NCBI GenBank assembly: GCA_965644295.1
Contig: CBFFRP010000297.1
Span: 372,001-436,000 of the forward strand
Reading direction: 5' to 3'
Source: Paraphysomonas bandaiensis
Taxonomy: Eukaryota > Chrysophyceae
DNA: 64,000 nucleotides
Below, piece by piece: positions 10,136 to 20,469 of this stretch. Under the pieces are notes generated by a model. The model had not been told where the DNA came from. It saw only the letters and a list, made by a program, of their open reading frames with translations, and ran no database searches. A program made the translations under genes and the position numbers. The number at the start of each line of letters is the position of its first letter. Position 1 is the stretch's first letter.

Positions 10136-13100
10136 TTAATTGTGATTTAGGTGTCTCTGAGGTTGTTGATCGCTTCCTGTTGTTGCTGGATGGGATGTCG
10201 AACCCAGCTCCCCCATCAATGTAGTTCGCAATTGAAGAAAATTAGTTGCTCCTAGTGGTTTCGTGAGAAGATCGGCTAACATTGACGTGGTGGGAATATG
10301 GTCAACAGTCAATTGGTTTTCGGCAATATTTTCTCGAATGAAATGATACCGTATCGCAATATGTTTCGTACGACGATGATGAGTAGGATTGTAACATAAT
10401 TGGACTGCCCCTTTATTATCGCACCAAATAGTTGTTGAGAATGGAAGTTTGAAACCAATTTCTGATAATAAAGAGCGTAGCCATAATGCTTCCTGAGCTG
10501 CTGACGATAGAGCCATATACTCAGCTTCAGTAGATGACAATGCCACAGTTGTCTGTAATCGAGATTGCCATGATATAAGACAATTACCTATGAAGAATGT
10601 AAAGGCTGTAGTGGACCGTCGAGTGAGGTGACACCGTGCCCAATCGCTATCGCAGTATCCTGACAATGTTATGTGGGATCCAGAATATATCAATCCTTGC
10701 TTAGCAGTGCCTTTGAGATACCTAAGAACATGTAACGCAGCATTACAGGTAGTTAGATTAGGCATATCAGAAAATCTGGCAAGAGTATTGACTGCATAGG
10801 CGATATCCGGTCGAGTGCATACAGCTAGATACATTAGGGAACCTATGAGCTCCTTGTAGGGGAAATTCTGAACATAACTTTGATTTGACTCTGAAAGATG
10901 ATTGTATTCATGTAAATCATAGTTGAAAGACAGTAACATAGGTGTTGACATGGGTTTACTGTTAGACATGTTGAATTTGTCCAGTAACTTTCTGACGTAC
11001 TGCTCCTGACTGAGAGTCGTGATATTTTTGTCAAAATCTTGATGAATGGAGATGCCCAAGTAATAGTCTAGGAGTCCGAGATCCGTAATTTCGAACTTTT
11101 TGGATAAATGGTCTTTGAATTGTTGGATATCAGTGTCGGATGTAGATGCTATAATAATATCATCCACATACATGGCTATTAGCATAATCCTGCCATTAAT
11201 CTGCTTTTTGAATATACACGGGTCAGATATTAGTCTGGTGAAACCCATATCTAGCATAAAATTTGTACAGCACTTATACCAGTTAAGACCTGCTTGCTTT
11301 AGACCGTAGATGCTTTTCATCAGTTTGAGGACTTTTCCGTCAGGGACGTCCATGCCAGGAGGGGGATACATGTATATGTTCTCTTCGAGGTCAGCATTGA
11401 TGTACGCAGTTGTGAAATCGATTTGGTGCAATTTGAGTTTCATAATAGTCGAAAGGGCAATAATTGTACGTAGTGATGTAGCCTTCGCGACGGGGCTGTA
11501 TGTATCATTATAATCGATGCCTTGGATTTGAGTAAAACCCTGTGCGACTAGTCGAGCCTTGAATTTGATATCATTCTGTTTTCTTTTTATTTTGAATATG
11601 AGTTTCCCCTTTATGGCTCTTGCTCCAGGTGGTAACGCAGTGTATCTCCAGCACCCTTTCCTCTGAAGAGTGGATATTTCTCTATTGATAGCATCGATCC
11701 ACTGCTGTTTATATTTACCTGAAATAGCATCTTGAACACTCTTTGGTGTATCGGTTAGCTCGTCAATGTCATCGCAATTACTGATAGCATGCATAACAAT
11801 ATCAATATTGTTTGTATGTAATTTTGATATACATTGTGTGTCATGTGCCATATGATTTACTACATGTTTAGCATTTACATCACATGTATATACACCATCA
11901 CCTAGTTTGTGTATATTTACAATTACCCGTTTCCTGGCCATTCTCCTGCTTCGGAGAACACTCTTTCTACCAGCTAAAAATTGTTGTTTTGCTGTAGCAC
12001 GGACCTTACTTGGCCCTTCAGGTGTACCCTGATTTTCCCAATCTCCCGATGAATCAGCAGACTTGTTACCGCGTTTGGCCATACGCTGGTGCACACGATC
12101 CACTTGACCGTGTGGTGCCGGATTCGGCACTAGATTCCCATTGAATTGTTTCGGAGGGCGAGTCTTCGCTATCTTTGCATCGGAGTGGGTAGGTTCACAC
12201 CGATGGCTGCTGATTCTCTCCTGCGCGGCATCATGATGTCTGAGATTCTCGCCACTCCCCCTGGAAGTAGCGGCTGGCGCTGGAGATCCAATAACTGTAT
12301 CGGGGTTTTGATCTGATTTGCTGGATTTATGTATTGGGGTTTTCGATCGAGACGTAATACATTTGAGACCAACTGCTTTGAGTTCTATGTATACTTCAGT
12401 GTACTTTTCGACGTCTGCAGCATGAATGGGGTCTTCGAGCTGGATGAGTCGTATCTTGTCACCGCTGTCGTCCACTAGACCACGATACGCTGCGATTAAT
12501 CCTTTTCTGAGCTTTATTTGAGTCGTTACATATGTTAATCCATCGTCTGGATCTACATGAGCTAGACCTATGAGATATTTGAAACTTTCTACTGTCCTGG
12601 TGGTCTCATTCTCCCTGAAGATCTCATTTATCTCCTTAAAATATCTCTTATCCGCTGGTGGAACACATTCGTTGAAAAATACATGTCCTGATATAACAAA
12701 ATCTCTTAATGCGGGAACAAAGACTATATATCCAGGACCATCCTCTCGATAGCCCATAAAATACCCAGGCCAGCTATGTCTGTCCCAGTTGTTCTTTCGG
12801 AGACTGGAATCGATATTCACAAAGCATTTACATCCCCATATTCTGGCATAACTCAAGTCTGGTATTTCGTTTTCGATGAATTGGAGTGGGGACATAAATC
12901 CTTTAGCTGTTTGACACGGTAACCTGTTCTTGATGTGTATTGTCGCCCTTGAGGCTTGTTCCCAGAAATTCGGTGGGAGTCCAGAGTCGATAAGGCTGCT
13001 GAGTGCTCGTTCTTTAGTTGTCCGCCATGATCGCTCTTGGAATGGGTTATCCTCAGGGGTATACGGGGAGTTGAAAGTCCATGTAGCCCCTATTGATTGA

Positions 13101-15097
13101 AGATACTCTAGAACTTTTTTTGATACCAGTTCCTTCCCGCCATCCGCATGATAATGTTGTAGGCGTTTGCCTTTACTATGTAGATACATAACAACTTTCT
13201 GGATGGATTGGATGACAAAATCTTCATCTCTCGTTGGTCCGTAGGAGTCCCATTGGTGTCTGGAAGCTACATCAGTCATCCCGAGTATGTAACGGTTGCC
13301 AGTAATGATTGCCTCTGGTGCATGAGGTCCAGAAAAATCGGCTACTACTAGCTCCCCCAGCTCATTCGCTCTTCTTACACGCTTGAGCAGCATTTGTCTG
13401 ATAGCGTGTCTATGTTTTCGGCGATGAGATTTACCACTAGCACAACCATCACATAGGCCACCCGGTAAAGAAGTAGCATTCATCTCCGACTTCGTTAACT
13501 TAATACCCGTTACTAATTTTGACTGTACAGCTTTCTGTATGAGTCCAATTGAAGAATGTGCCAATCTCTTATGTGCTAGAGTTGCGAGTGGACCTGAAGC
13601 AGTTGAAGCAAGGTGGGATTCGTCAATAGGAGTACCGAGGTCTGTTAATGGAATTTCATATAGGCCTCCAACTCTCTTACCCTTTGATAGCAGTATTTCA
13701 TCTTTATATATCTCAACTGATTGGTTTCCGAACAAGATTTTATACCCTAGGTCATCTAATTGGCTGATGGACACGAGTGTCCTCGAAGCATGGTCCACGT
13801 GCTTGCACTTGGGGATAATACCAAGTCTTCCATGTCCTGAAGAGGTCATAGTCGATCCTGACTTAGCTGTTTGAATGTCGGTGAGGCATTCCTCATAATT
13901 GGTGATGTATCCGGCTTCAGGTGTGATGGAGACTGTGCAGCCAGAATCAAGGGTTCCCATTCCGGCTTCTTGATCAAAAACGAAGTTCGTTTCGTCGTTT
14001 GTTGGATATCCGACTCCTCCGAAGTCTCGTCCTTTCTGTTGTAGTGGACCACTGTCTTCATAATCTGCAAACTGGTCGGATTCGTCGTTTTCAGTGCTCT
14101 GGTGGGTCTGGAATCTAACTTTTTTGAATTTCCTACTGGTTGATTTGTTTCCAGAGGAACTCTTCATTTGTTGGATCCTTTCCCATGAGTGTTTGCATTC
14201 TGAAGCGATGTGTCCTTTTCCATCGCATCGGAAACACTTAATGTCCTTGTCAGTTCTCTTGTCATGTTTCGGTTTATTGGAACGGTTTCTGAAAGATGTC
14301 CCCTTTTTGCGCTTGGAATTCACTTTACTTTTGAAAAATGGGGGTTTTGAGGCTGCAAGCTGAATACTGTCGGTTTTTGTTTCTTCGTTGCTTGACAAGA
14401 GCATTCCTACAGACGAGCTTCCTAATCCGCGTAGTCTGCGTATGAGTGTTTTGTAGTCATCGATAGGGTGCATCTGCAGGTTGATCGCCAGTTCACGATA
14501 CGTCATATTTTCTTTGGATACCAGGCCTTGTCGAATGCGTGATATGAGATCTTGATCACTTATCCGATGACCATAATTAATCAGCTTGTTTCTGAGCTTT
14601 TCGACAGCGTCAAGAAAGTTGATTATCGACTGACCTTTTTTGATTTTTATGCTCTGAAACTGGCCAATCAGATCGGTGATTACATCGTTAGTCGTTTTTT
14701 CTTTGAAGTGGTTGAGCAAGTCCGTCCAGGCGGTTTTTCCGTCTCCATCGGGGACGTTCTCCAAAATCCCCTCAGCCTCTTCATCCTGACCAATGATAGA
14801 GCTTGCAATGACTGACCATAGGTAGTTATTACCTTCATCATAATATCGTTTCGCATCCTGATACTGTTCGAGTCGATACTGGTAGTCCTCGTCATCTGAG
14901 TTTTCTCCTGCTTCAGGCTCAATTGGGTGATCGTTCTGTAGAGTATAAACGATCTTAGGCTTTCTGTAAAACCATGCACGGCACTTCTTCTGCCACTTGG
15001 AGAAGTTCTTCGCGTCGAACTTTGGCATTGAGTCTTTCTGTTTTTCGGTTGTTGAATCCGAGTCGGTTGAGTCGTAACTTGTAACTTTAACTGACAT
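10136..15097 (-). CDS. Copia gag-pol polyprotein, 1653 aa, uninterrupted
   Basis: One frame carries the whole element. Gag (about residues 20-250, UBN2-like) ends in a CCHC zinc knuckle, CFRCDGKGHIASEC (288-301). The aspartic protease motif LDSG is near 383-386. The integrase has the HHCC finger (KRLAHSS, CDGCASGK) and acidic core residues (VVADFSG, HADGGKE, DNPFQERSW). Reverse transcriptase shows IDFTTAYINA, IYGLKQAGLNW and the MYVDDII catalytic box. RNase H shows CDSDWA, STEAEYMAL, WCDNKGAV and the tail MLADLLTKP. The order protease-integrase-RT-RNase H defines Ty1/Copia. No stop, frameshift or lost catalytic residue was seen. Small open stretches on the other strand inside it are shadows. 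Confidence 0.96.
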   Translation of the reverse strand: MSVKVTSYDSTDSDSTTEKQKDSMPKFDAKNFSKWQKKCRAWFYRKPKIVYTLQNDHPIEPEAGENSDDEDYQYRLEQYQDAKRYYDEGNNYLWSVIASSIIGQDEEAEGILENVPDGDGKTAWTDLLNHFKEKTTNDVITDLIGQFQSIKIKKGQSIINFLDAVEKLRNKLINYGHRISDQDLISRIRQGLVSKENMTYRELAINLQMHPIDDYKTLIRRLRGLGSSSVGMLLSSNEETKTDSIQLAASKPPFFKSKVNSKRKKGTSFRNRSNKPKHDKRTDKDIKCFRCDGKGHIASECKHSWERIQQMKSSSGNKSTSRKFKKVRFQTHQSTENDESDQFADYEDSGPLQQKGRDFGGVGYPTNDETNFVFDQEAGMGTLDSGCTVSITPEAGYITNYEECLTDIQTAKSGSTMTSSGHGRLGIIPKCKHVDHASRTLVSISQLDDLGYKILFGNQSVEIYKDEILLSKGKRVGGLYEIPLTDLGTPIDESHLASTASGPLATLAHKRLAHSSIGLIQKAVQSKLVTGIKLTKSEMNATSLPGGLCDGCASGKSHRRKHRHAIRQMLLKRVRRANELGELVVADFSGPHAPEAIITGNRYILGMTDVASRHQWDSYGPTRDEDFVIQSIQKVVMYLHSKGKRLQHYHADGGKELVSKKVLEYLQSIGATWTFNSPYTPEDNPFQERSWRTTKERALSSLIDSGLPPNFWEQASRATIHIKNRLPCQTAKGFMSPLQFIENEIPDLSYARIWGCKCFVNIDSSLRKNNWDRHSWPGYFMGYREDGPGYIVFVPALRDFVISGHVFFNECVPPADKRYFKEINEIFRENETTRTVESFKYLIGLAHVDPDDGLTYVTTQIKLRKGLIAAYRGLVDDSGDKIRLIQLEDPIHAADVEKYTEVYIELKAVGLKCITSRSKTPIHKSSKSDQNPDTVIGSPAPAATSRGSGENLRHHDAAQERISSHRCEPTHSDAKIAKTRPPKQFNGNLVPNPAPHGQVDRVHQRMAKRGNKSADSSGDWENQGTPEGPSKVRATAKQQFLAGRKSVLRSRRMARKRVIVNIHKLGDGVYTCDVNAKHVVNHMAHDTQCISKLHTNNIDIVMHAISNCDDIDELTDTPKSVQDAISGKYKQQWIDAINREISTLQRKGCWRYTALPPGARAIKGKLIFKIKRKQNDIKFKARLVAQGFTQIQGIDYNDTYSPVAKATSLRTIIALSTIMKLKLHQIDFTTAYINADLEENIYMYPPPGMDVPDGKVLKLMKSIYGLKQAGLNWYKCCTNFMLDMGFTRLISDPCIFKKQINGRIMLIAMYVDDIIIASTSDTDIQQFKDHLSKKFEITDLGLLDYYLGISIHQDFDKNITTLSQEQYVRKLLDKFNMSNSKPMSTPMLLSFNYDLHEYNHLSESNQSYVQNFPYKELIGSLMYLAVCTRPDIAYAVNTLARFSDMPNLTTCNAALHVLRYLKGTAKQGLIYSGSHITLSGYCDSDWARCHLTRRSTTAFTFFIGNCLISWQSRLQTTVALSSTEAEYMALSSAAQEALWLRSLLSEIGFKLPFSTTIWCDNKGAVQLCYNPTHHRRTKHIAIRYHFIRENIAENQLTVDHIPTTSMLADLLTKPLGATNFLQLRTTLMGELGSTSHPATTGSDQQPQRHLNHN

Positions 15098-15107
15098 CTC
15101 GCTACCA

Positions 15108-15346
15108 AAATAAGATTTAAGCTTATTAGTAAAACAATGTTGTGATTATTAGAGTGAAAATTATGAATAACAATATAGAACGTACTATCATGCACAACGG
15201 AATAGTTAGAAGTGTAACTGATAATGACGACGTTATGATGACGATCACGTATCTTCGACAGATACTCTCTCTAATTCAGTTCATGGTATATTTCATTGAA
15301 CATTATAACTCACAGATACAATCATGTATTAAGCTGAATCCTAATA
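15108..15346 (-). repeat. 5' LTR of the intact Copia
   Basis: 239 bp matching 9665-9903. It should hold the promoter of the element, reading toward lower coordinates; the polyprotein ATG is at 15097, only about ten bases past the LTR edge and partly next to the primer-binding site. Confidence 0.92.
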
Positions 15347-15571
15347 TAGCTGACTAGCTACAAGCAACTTCCGAAGTCAAGGAATTGCACCTTGTTATCA
15401 ATAATTAGTATATAATTAACTCCTTTTTGTAACTATAATCACCCGTTACACCTATGAGTTGGCTTCACCTATTGCACACTATTAACTCACTTCAATCGCA
15501 CAATATATAATATATATCACATCATATTGTAGAACTCAACACTCCCACTCAATTGGATGTAGTTAACCATT

Positions 15572-15898
15572 CTAATATTTGTGAAGAACATTTCTATCGG
15601 ATACGCAACCACCGAACCTCATAGGACACTGGTGAACGTATAACTCCGCTGATATAGCTAGCTCCCACCATTCATTCACACTTAACTGGTTACGACGAGC
15701 TCTCCTTATCTTGGGTACCGCTGCGATAGTTTCTTCAGTAGTCTTAAATTTTTCCCCAAGATTTCGCTCCCTCTGTTCAGTAAATATTGGACCACACGTA
15801 GCCTTGGTGTATATATCAGCCATCTGTTGTCGACTGCTCACATGAATAAATTTTGGTAAGCGAGGACTACCTGTAGTGTAGACTGAGTAAAAAGGCAA
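15572..15898 (-). pseudogene. Copia RNase H tail remnant
   Basis: The minus strand reads LPKFIHVSSRQQMADIYTKA, the Copia C-terminal 'QLADIFTKAL' pattern, followed by a basic tail to a stop at 15572. It is a different sequence from the neighbouring elements and on the opposite strand from the remnant that starts at about 15930. Only the C-terminus survives. Confidence 0.65.
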
Positions 15899-15929
15899 CG
15901 GGGGTATTCCGTCCGTATACGATCTGTAG

Positions 15930-18900
15930 CATCCGTTAACGTTTAGACCGAGTACCGTGTTTTTTCTCTGCGTAAGAGGAAATTATGAAGAAAACAACAA
16001 AGAGAGATATCCCAGATATCCAAGATCTGGAAGAAGGCAAGAGTCTGACAGTTATGACGCAGTGCCAATGCTAAGATATGGCGCAAACTGTAATCTGCCT
16101 ATCTTCAAGCAGAAATTGGTGGCCGAAGCCATGGTGAGGTACGGAGACCTTGCAAAGGTGAGAGATGAGATGAGAAAAACTGTGCGGTGACCCTAACGAA
16201 CGCATTCACATCCGGAAGCTACCCATTCGAGTGGTACGAGGTACTGCTACATAATCAGGCGGACGTATCAGTGGTCCACCCTGCATTACTGCACAATATA
16301 AGGCCGGTGACCAGAAAATGTACCGTGGCAGGGCTCTCAGGGCACGCTATGGAGCTGCCAAACGTAGGAGATTTGGATCAATTCTTTCCCTGCACAACGG
16401 TTGATCATTTACGTGCGAGTGTGCTATGCCAATCAGATGTGGAAGACATGTACGATGTGACATATGTGAAAGGCAACTCGTACACTGTCCACTTACCTGG
16501 CAGAGATCTGGTATTCGCACGAAGAAACAAAATGTACGTGGCTGATATGCGAGACTGGGCCACTGGAAACGTACATGTCACAACAGCAGCTGACATGGAA
16601 GCGAGGCACTCGAAGGCCGAAGTGGCCCGAGCACGAGAGGCATGGGACCTAATCAAGACCTCAGGATTTGACTGAGAAAGACGCAATCAACTTAGTCAGT
16701 GATGGCAACATAACAGGACTGAAACTCACGCAAGTGACGTACGGAGAGCATTCGAAATATATGGAACCCCATACGAGTCAGTGCGCGGAAAGCACACTCA
16801 CAGAAAAACGGGGCGCCAGTACGTAGACACCGCACTGAAATCGGAGATGCAGCGAGAGCAGAGGCTCTACTCAGACATTTTCAGCGTGCGACAGCAGTCC
16901 TTTCTTCTCACGATGGCGGAGCCACTGGGAGTGTCAGTAGTCGCTGCAGTACAGAATGAGACAACAGAAGCATTAGGCCTCGCACTACAGGGACACGTTA
17001 ATCTGCTACGGAGCTACGGGTATGTGCCGACCATCGCTTACCTCGACCCACAACCTGGCTTCAAACCACTCCGAGGGCAGATTACAGGGGTGGAGATAGA
17101 CGGGAGCAGGCGACCACCTCGACAAAATTGACTCAAAAATACGACGCCTGAAAGAGAAGATCAGGAGCATTCATGCAGGACTACCGTGGGATTTACCTGA
17201 CGTCAACGTAAAAGATCTGGTACGGTATGCGAACTGCAGGATGAACCTGAGAAGGCCATCCACCAATGGGTCAACGGTAGCGCCGCGAGTGGCATTGACA
17301 GGGATCAAACCGAATTTCAAAAACGAGCTGGCTCTCGCATTCGGCGACTACGTGGAGTGCTACGACCCGAAGGTCAAGAGCAACGACGCAGAGCAAGACC
17401 GAACAGAACCGTGCATAGCCCTGTACCCTGCATGCAACGCGAATGGTAGTTGGATTTTCCTAAACCTTAAGACAAACAAGTACGTCAGCAGAACAAACTG
17501 GAGGAAGATGATAACTACGCAGTTGGTGATAGACGCAGTGAACAAGATCGCAGAAGTAAATCGAAAAAACGCAAGGCACTCACCAGCTGTCACGGACCAA
17601 CCAGACCAGTGCGAACAAGCGCAAGACGACACCGCAGAGGGTGACAATGCAACTGCGATAACAGAGCATGAGAGCAATAATACCACAGAGATGAGCGAAG
17701 ACGCACCTGCTACAAACAAGTCAGAATCTGTGGGGCAAATGGGCGAGGAAGTGAGCCCAACGACTACCGGCAGTGACGCCCCTAATGAAATAAATAATAC
17801 AGAAGATATAACAGGGGTGGTACACAATACAATGAGCTCACCGTCACTAACAGAAGGAGAACAGCTGGTGCTATACGGAAACTAGTGATGTACCGTGCCT
17901 ATCACACGAGCATTACACAAGGGTTAAAGGAGCACGGCAAGGAGGCTTACCTACTAGCAATAATTGTGCGGGAGCTGAAGCAGCTGCTGCACGACAAAAA
18001 GGCCATAGTCCCAGTCCACCGGAGTGAGCTGACAAAGACCCAGCAGCTCAAAAGAATAATTCGGTCACTGATGTTCCTGAAAACCAAGTACTATGGCCTT
18101 GGGCGTTTCGAAAAAATCAAGGCCAGACTGGTGGCAAATGGTGCGCAGCAGGACAGAAAGCTGTACACCGATACATCGTCGCCTACAGTAGCTAGCGATG
18201 TAATCAGTATTTGCATGTCTAGCAATAGCAGCGAAAGAGATACGACATATTTCAACAGTGGACATAGAAGGAGCCTACCTGAATGCCGAGATGACCGGAG
18301 AAGAAGTCATTATGGAGCTCGAACCAATGCAAGCCACGATCCTGAAAAAGATGGGCCCAGCCATACAGCCACACATAGACGAGCGCGGAAGACTGCTGCT
18401 GGTACGATTGGACCGGGCCCTATACGGATGTGTTCAGAGTGCAAAATTGTGGTATGATACACTGAGGACGTACCTGGAGAGCATCGGCTTTGCAGTCAAC
18501 CCCATAGACCAATGCGTGTTCAATCGGACCGTCAACGGAAAACAATGCACAGTGACCCTGCACGTAGACGACCTATTAGTGATGTCACAGTGTGCAAGGA
18601 AGACACAGAATGGCTAGTGGCAAAACTAAAACAGCAATACGGCGAGGTGAAACACTGTACCGACCATGACATGTCGTATATGGTATGCATATAAATGTAC
18701 AGGACGGGAAGGCAGTGGTATCGATGAGGGCATACCTGGAGGGAGTGCTCGAGGAAACGGGGACCACAGGAGGGACGGCATCCCCGGCAACAGCATCTCT
18801 TTCACTGAGAAGTCCGAGCAGAAACTGGGCAAGAGACGCCGCAGAATTCCACACAGTAGTGGCAAAGCTGCTATACCTGGCGACAAGGGTGAGGCCGGAT

Positions 18901-19505
18901 ATTTTGCTGTCCATTGCGTACCTGGCTACTAGGGTGAAAGACCCTACGCAAGATGACAAGCAGAAGCTGGGAAGAGTGTTGAAGTACCTGGCGGCCTCCA
19001 AGAACCAGGATCTACACCTGCTGCGGATAGGAGATAAGACTCAGGTAAAAGCATACATTGACGCATCATTTGCGACACATCAGGATGGAAAGGGGCATAC
19101 CGGAGTGGTGGTCAGCGTGGGGGATGCGGCAGTGCTTTGTCGGTCGACAAAGCAGAAACTTGTCACTAAGGACTCCACTGAGTCGGAATTGGTCGCTCTC
19201 TCTCTGACATGATGCCATGTGTGATGAAATTGCATGAATTCCTGTGTGGTCAAGGGTGTAAAATGGACTCACATACAATATTCCAGGACAATGCGTCTAC
19301 CCTCAGCCTCGTAACGAAAGGAGGAGGCAAATACAGATCAAAATATCTGCGAGTAAGGCAGGCTTTAGTCAAAGAGCGCCATGATAGTGGGGGCGTGAAG
19401 CTTCAGTACTTACCTACAGGAGAGATGTTGGCTGATGTGCTGACTAAACCCCTACAGGGCAAATTGTTTCATCATTTGATATGTCTTATCGCTGGAGACG
19501 TATAG
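15930..19505 (+). pseudogene. Decayed Copia polyprotein (second family)
   Basis: Successive open blocks in shifting frames give a collinear Copia polyprotein: a gag-like start (15957-16190); a protease region where the expected D-N-Q-A reads H-N-Q-A (LLHNQADVSVVHP, in 16187-16675); integrase (RKTGRQYVDTALKSEMQR and DPQPGFKPLRGQ, 16781-17130); integrase C-terminus with an acidic Ser/Thr-rich linker (17241-17885); reverse transcriptase (VDIEGAYLNA, LHVDDLLVM, 17885-18620); and RNase H (YIDASFATH, TESELVAL, LPTGEMLADVLTKPLQG, 18685-19505). At least six frame breaks are needed. The stretch is visibly GC-richer than its surroundings. No matching LTR pair was found around it. Confidence 0.85.
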
Positions 19506-20034
19506 ACACATCACAGGGGTGCGAAGAGAAATCAGACAGAGCAGATTGAGGATGTTCTTTTCAGTTTAGTACTTGAAGTGACTGTATAAGATATGCATAT
19601 AGGGCACATAGAAGTGTATGGTGTTATATTATGCAGTGTTTTGTACGGCTGTAGGCTAGAAGCATAATTTCCGAGTTAGATTCTCATCCAGCTCATCAAA
19701 GGGAGACCCATCATCACCTATGTCACTTTCGAGCTCCATCTTAATTTCACAATATAGTACAATATAACTATATCGGAACTTCACATCTTACTTCAGCAGA
19801 ACGAACCGACTGGATCTTGTGCTCTTATAATACGCACTTCTATTCCCCAAAAGCAGGAGTTTCTATAGTGGTATGGGAAAATACGTTATAGTTGGGTTGT
19901 AGACCTAATTCCCCCGTGGTTCGGAAATCACCACTATCATATGGAAAATCCTGTAGAATAAAATCCCCCATTTTTTACAATCCTTACAACCCCACTGGAA
20001 ATAGCATTGTTCCAAGTTTGTTTTGAGTTGTTTG
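19506..20034. other. Spacer between Copia remnant and Ca2+ ATPase
   Basis: No gene seen. The Copia remnant's 3' untranslated part may extend some way into it, but there is no LTR I can define. Confidence 0.5.
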
Positions 20035-20185
20035 CGTATCGGCATCCTTCGTTTATTTTTGTTCCAAGATGCCTCAAATATTGAGGTAATAATTATGTGT
20101 ATTCGAGCCATAGTTGTAGTTCAGTAATATAGAAATATTTTGCTTCAATTTATTTCCGCAAAATGAGATGCTGACTGCCGATACG
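20035..20185. repeat. 151-bp MITE, copy 2
   Basis: Same length and layout as 8121-8271: CGTATCGGCA at the left, TGCCGATACG at the right, and the shared TTGCTTCAATTTATT block. It lies about 285 bases upstream of the Ca2+ ATPase start codon, so it may sit in that gene's 5' region. Confidence 0.75.
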
Positions 20186-20469
20186 TGTATGTTTACGTTG
20201 CCCATTTTTTTATCAATAAAGCAAAAAACTAGATTTTTTGCTACAAATTTGGGCTTGAAACCCATATGGAAATACTTGTTTGTCGAGAATGGACATGGAG
20301 TAAACTTTTACATGTATATATATATACATACTGTGTACACCATAGGTATACTTTGCTGGTGAGTGTTTTTCTATTGTGAAATCTTGATGTGTGTTACAAA
20401 ACAAGCTCTAACTTGATACTTCATGCCGTTGCATGTTAGTAGCTCCTGAAGTAGAGAGTGAAGTGCGCG

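Larger units (their letters stand above)
9665..15346 (-). mobile_element. Intact, young Ty1/Copia retrotransposon
   Basis: A 5682-bp element read on the minus strand. Two 239-bp LTRs (9665-9903 and 15108-15346) that I could not tell apart by eye flank one open polyprotein frame. The 5-bp TAGCT lies on both sides (9660-9664, 15347-15351). The primer-binding site starts TGGTAGCG right after the 5' LTR (15107 downward, the usual TGG complementing tRNA CCA). A polypurine tract (TTGAGGGGGTG, minus strand) precedes the 3' LTR. Identical LTRs and an unbroken frame point to recent insertion and possible activity. A decayed relative lies at 27660-30277. Confidence 0.95.

Noticed and set aside
15930-19505. 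Horizontal transfer from a GC-rich organism
   Set aside because: The stretch is a decayed Copia polyprotein; transposons commonly differ from their host in base composition.
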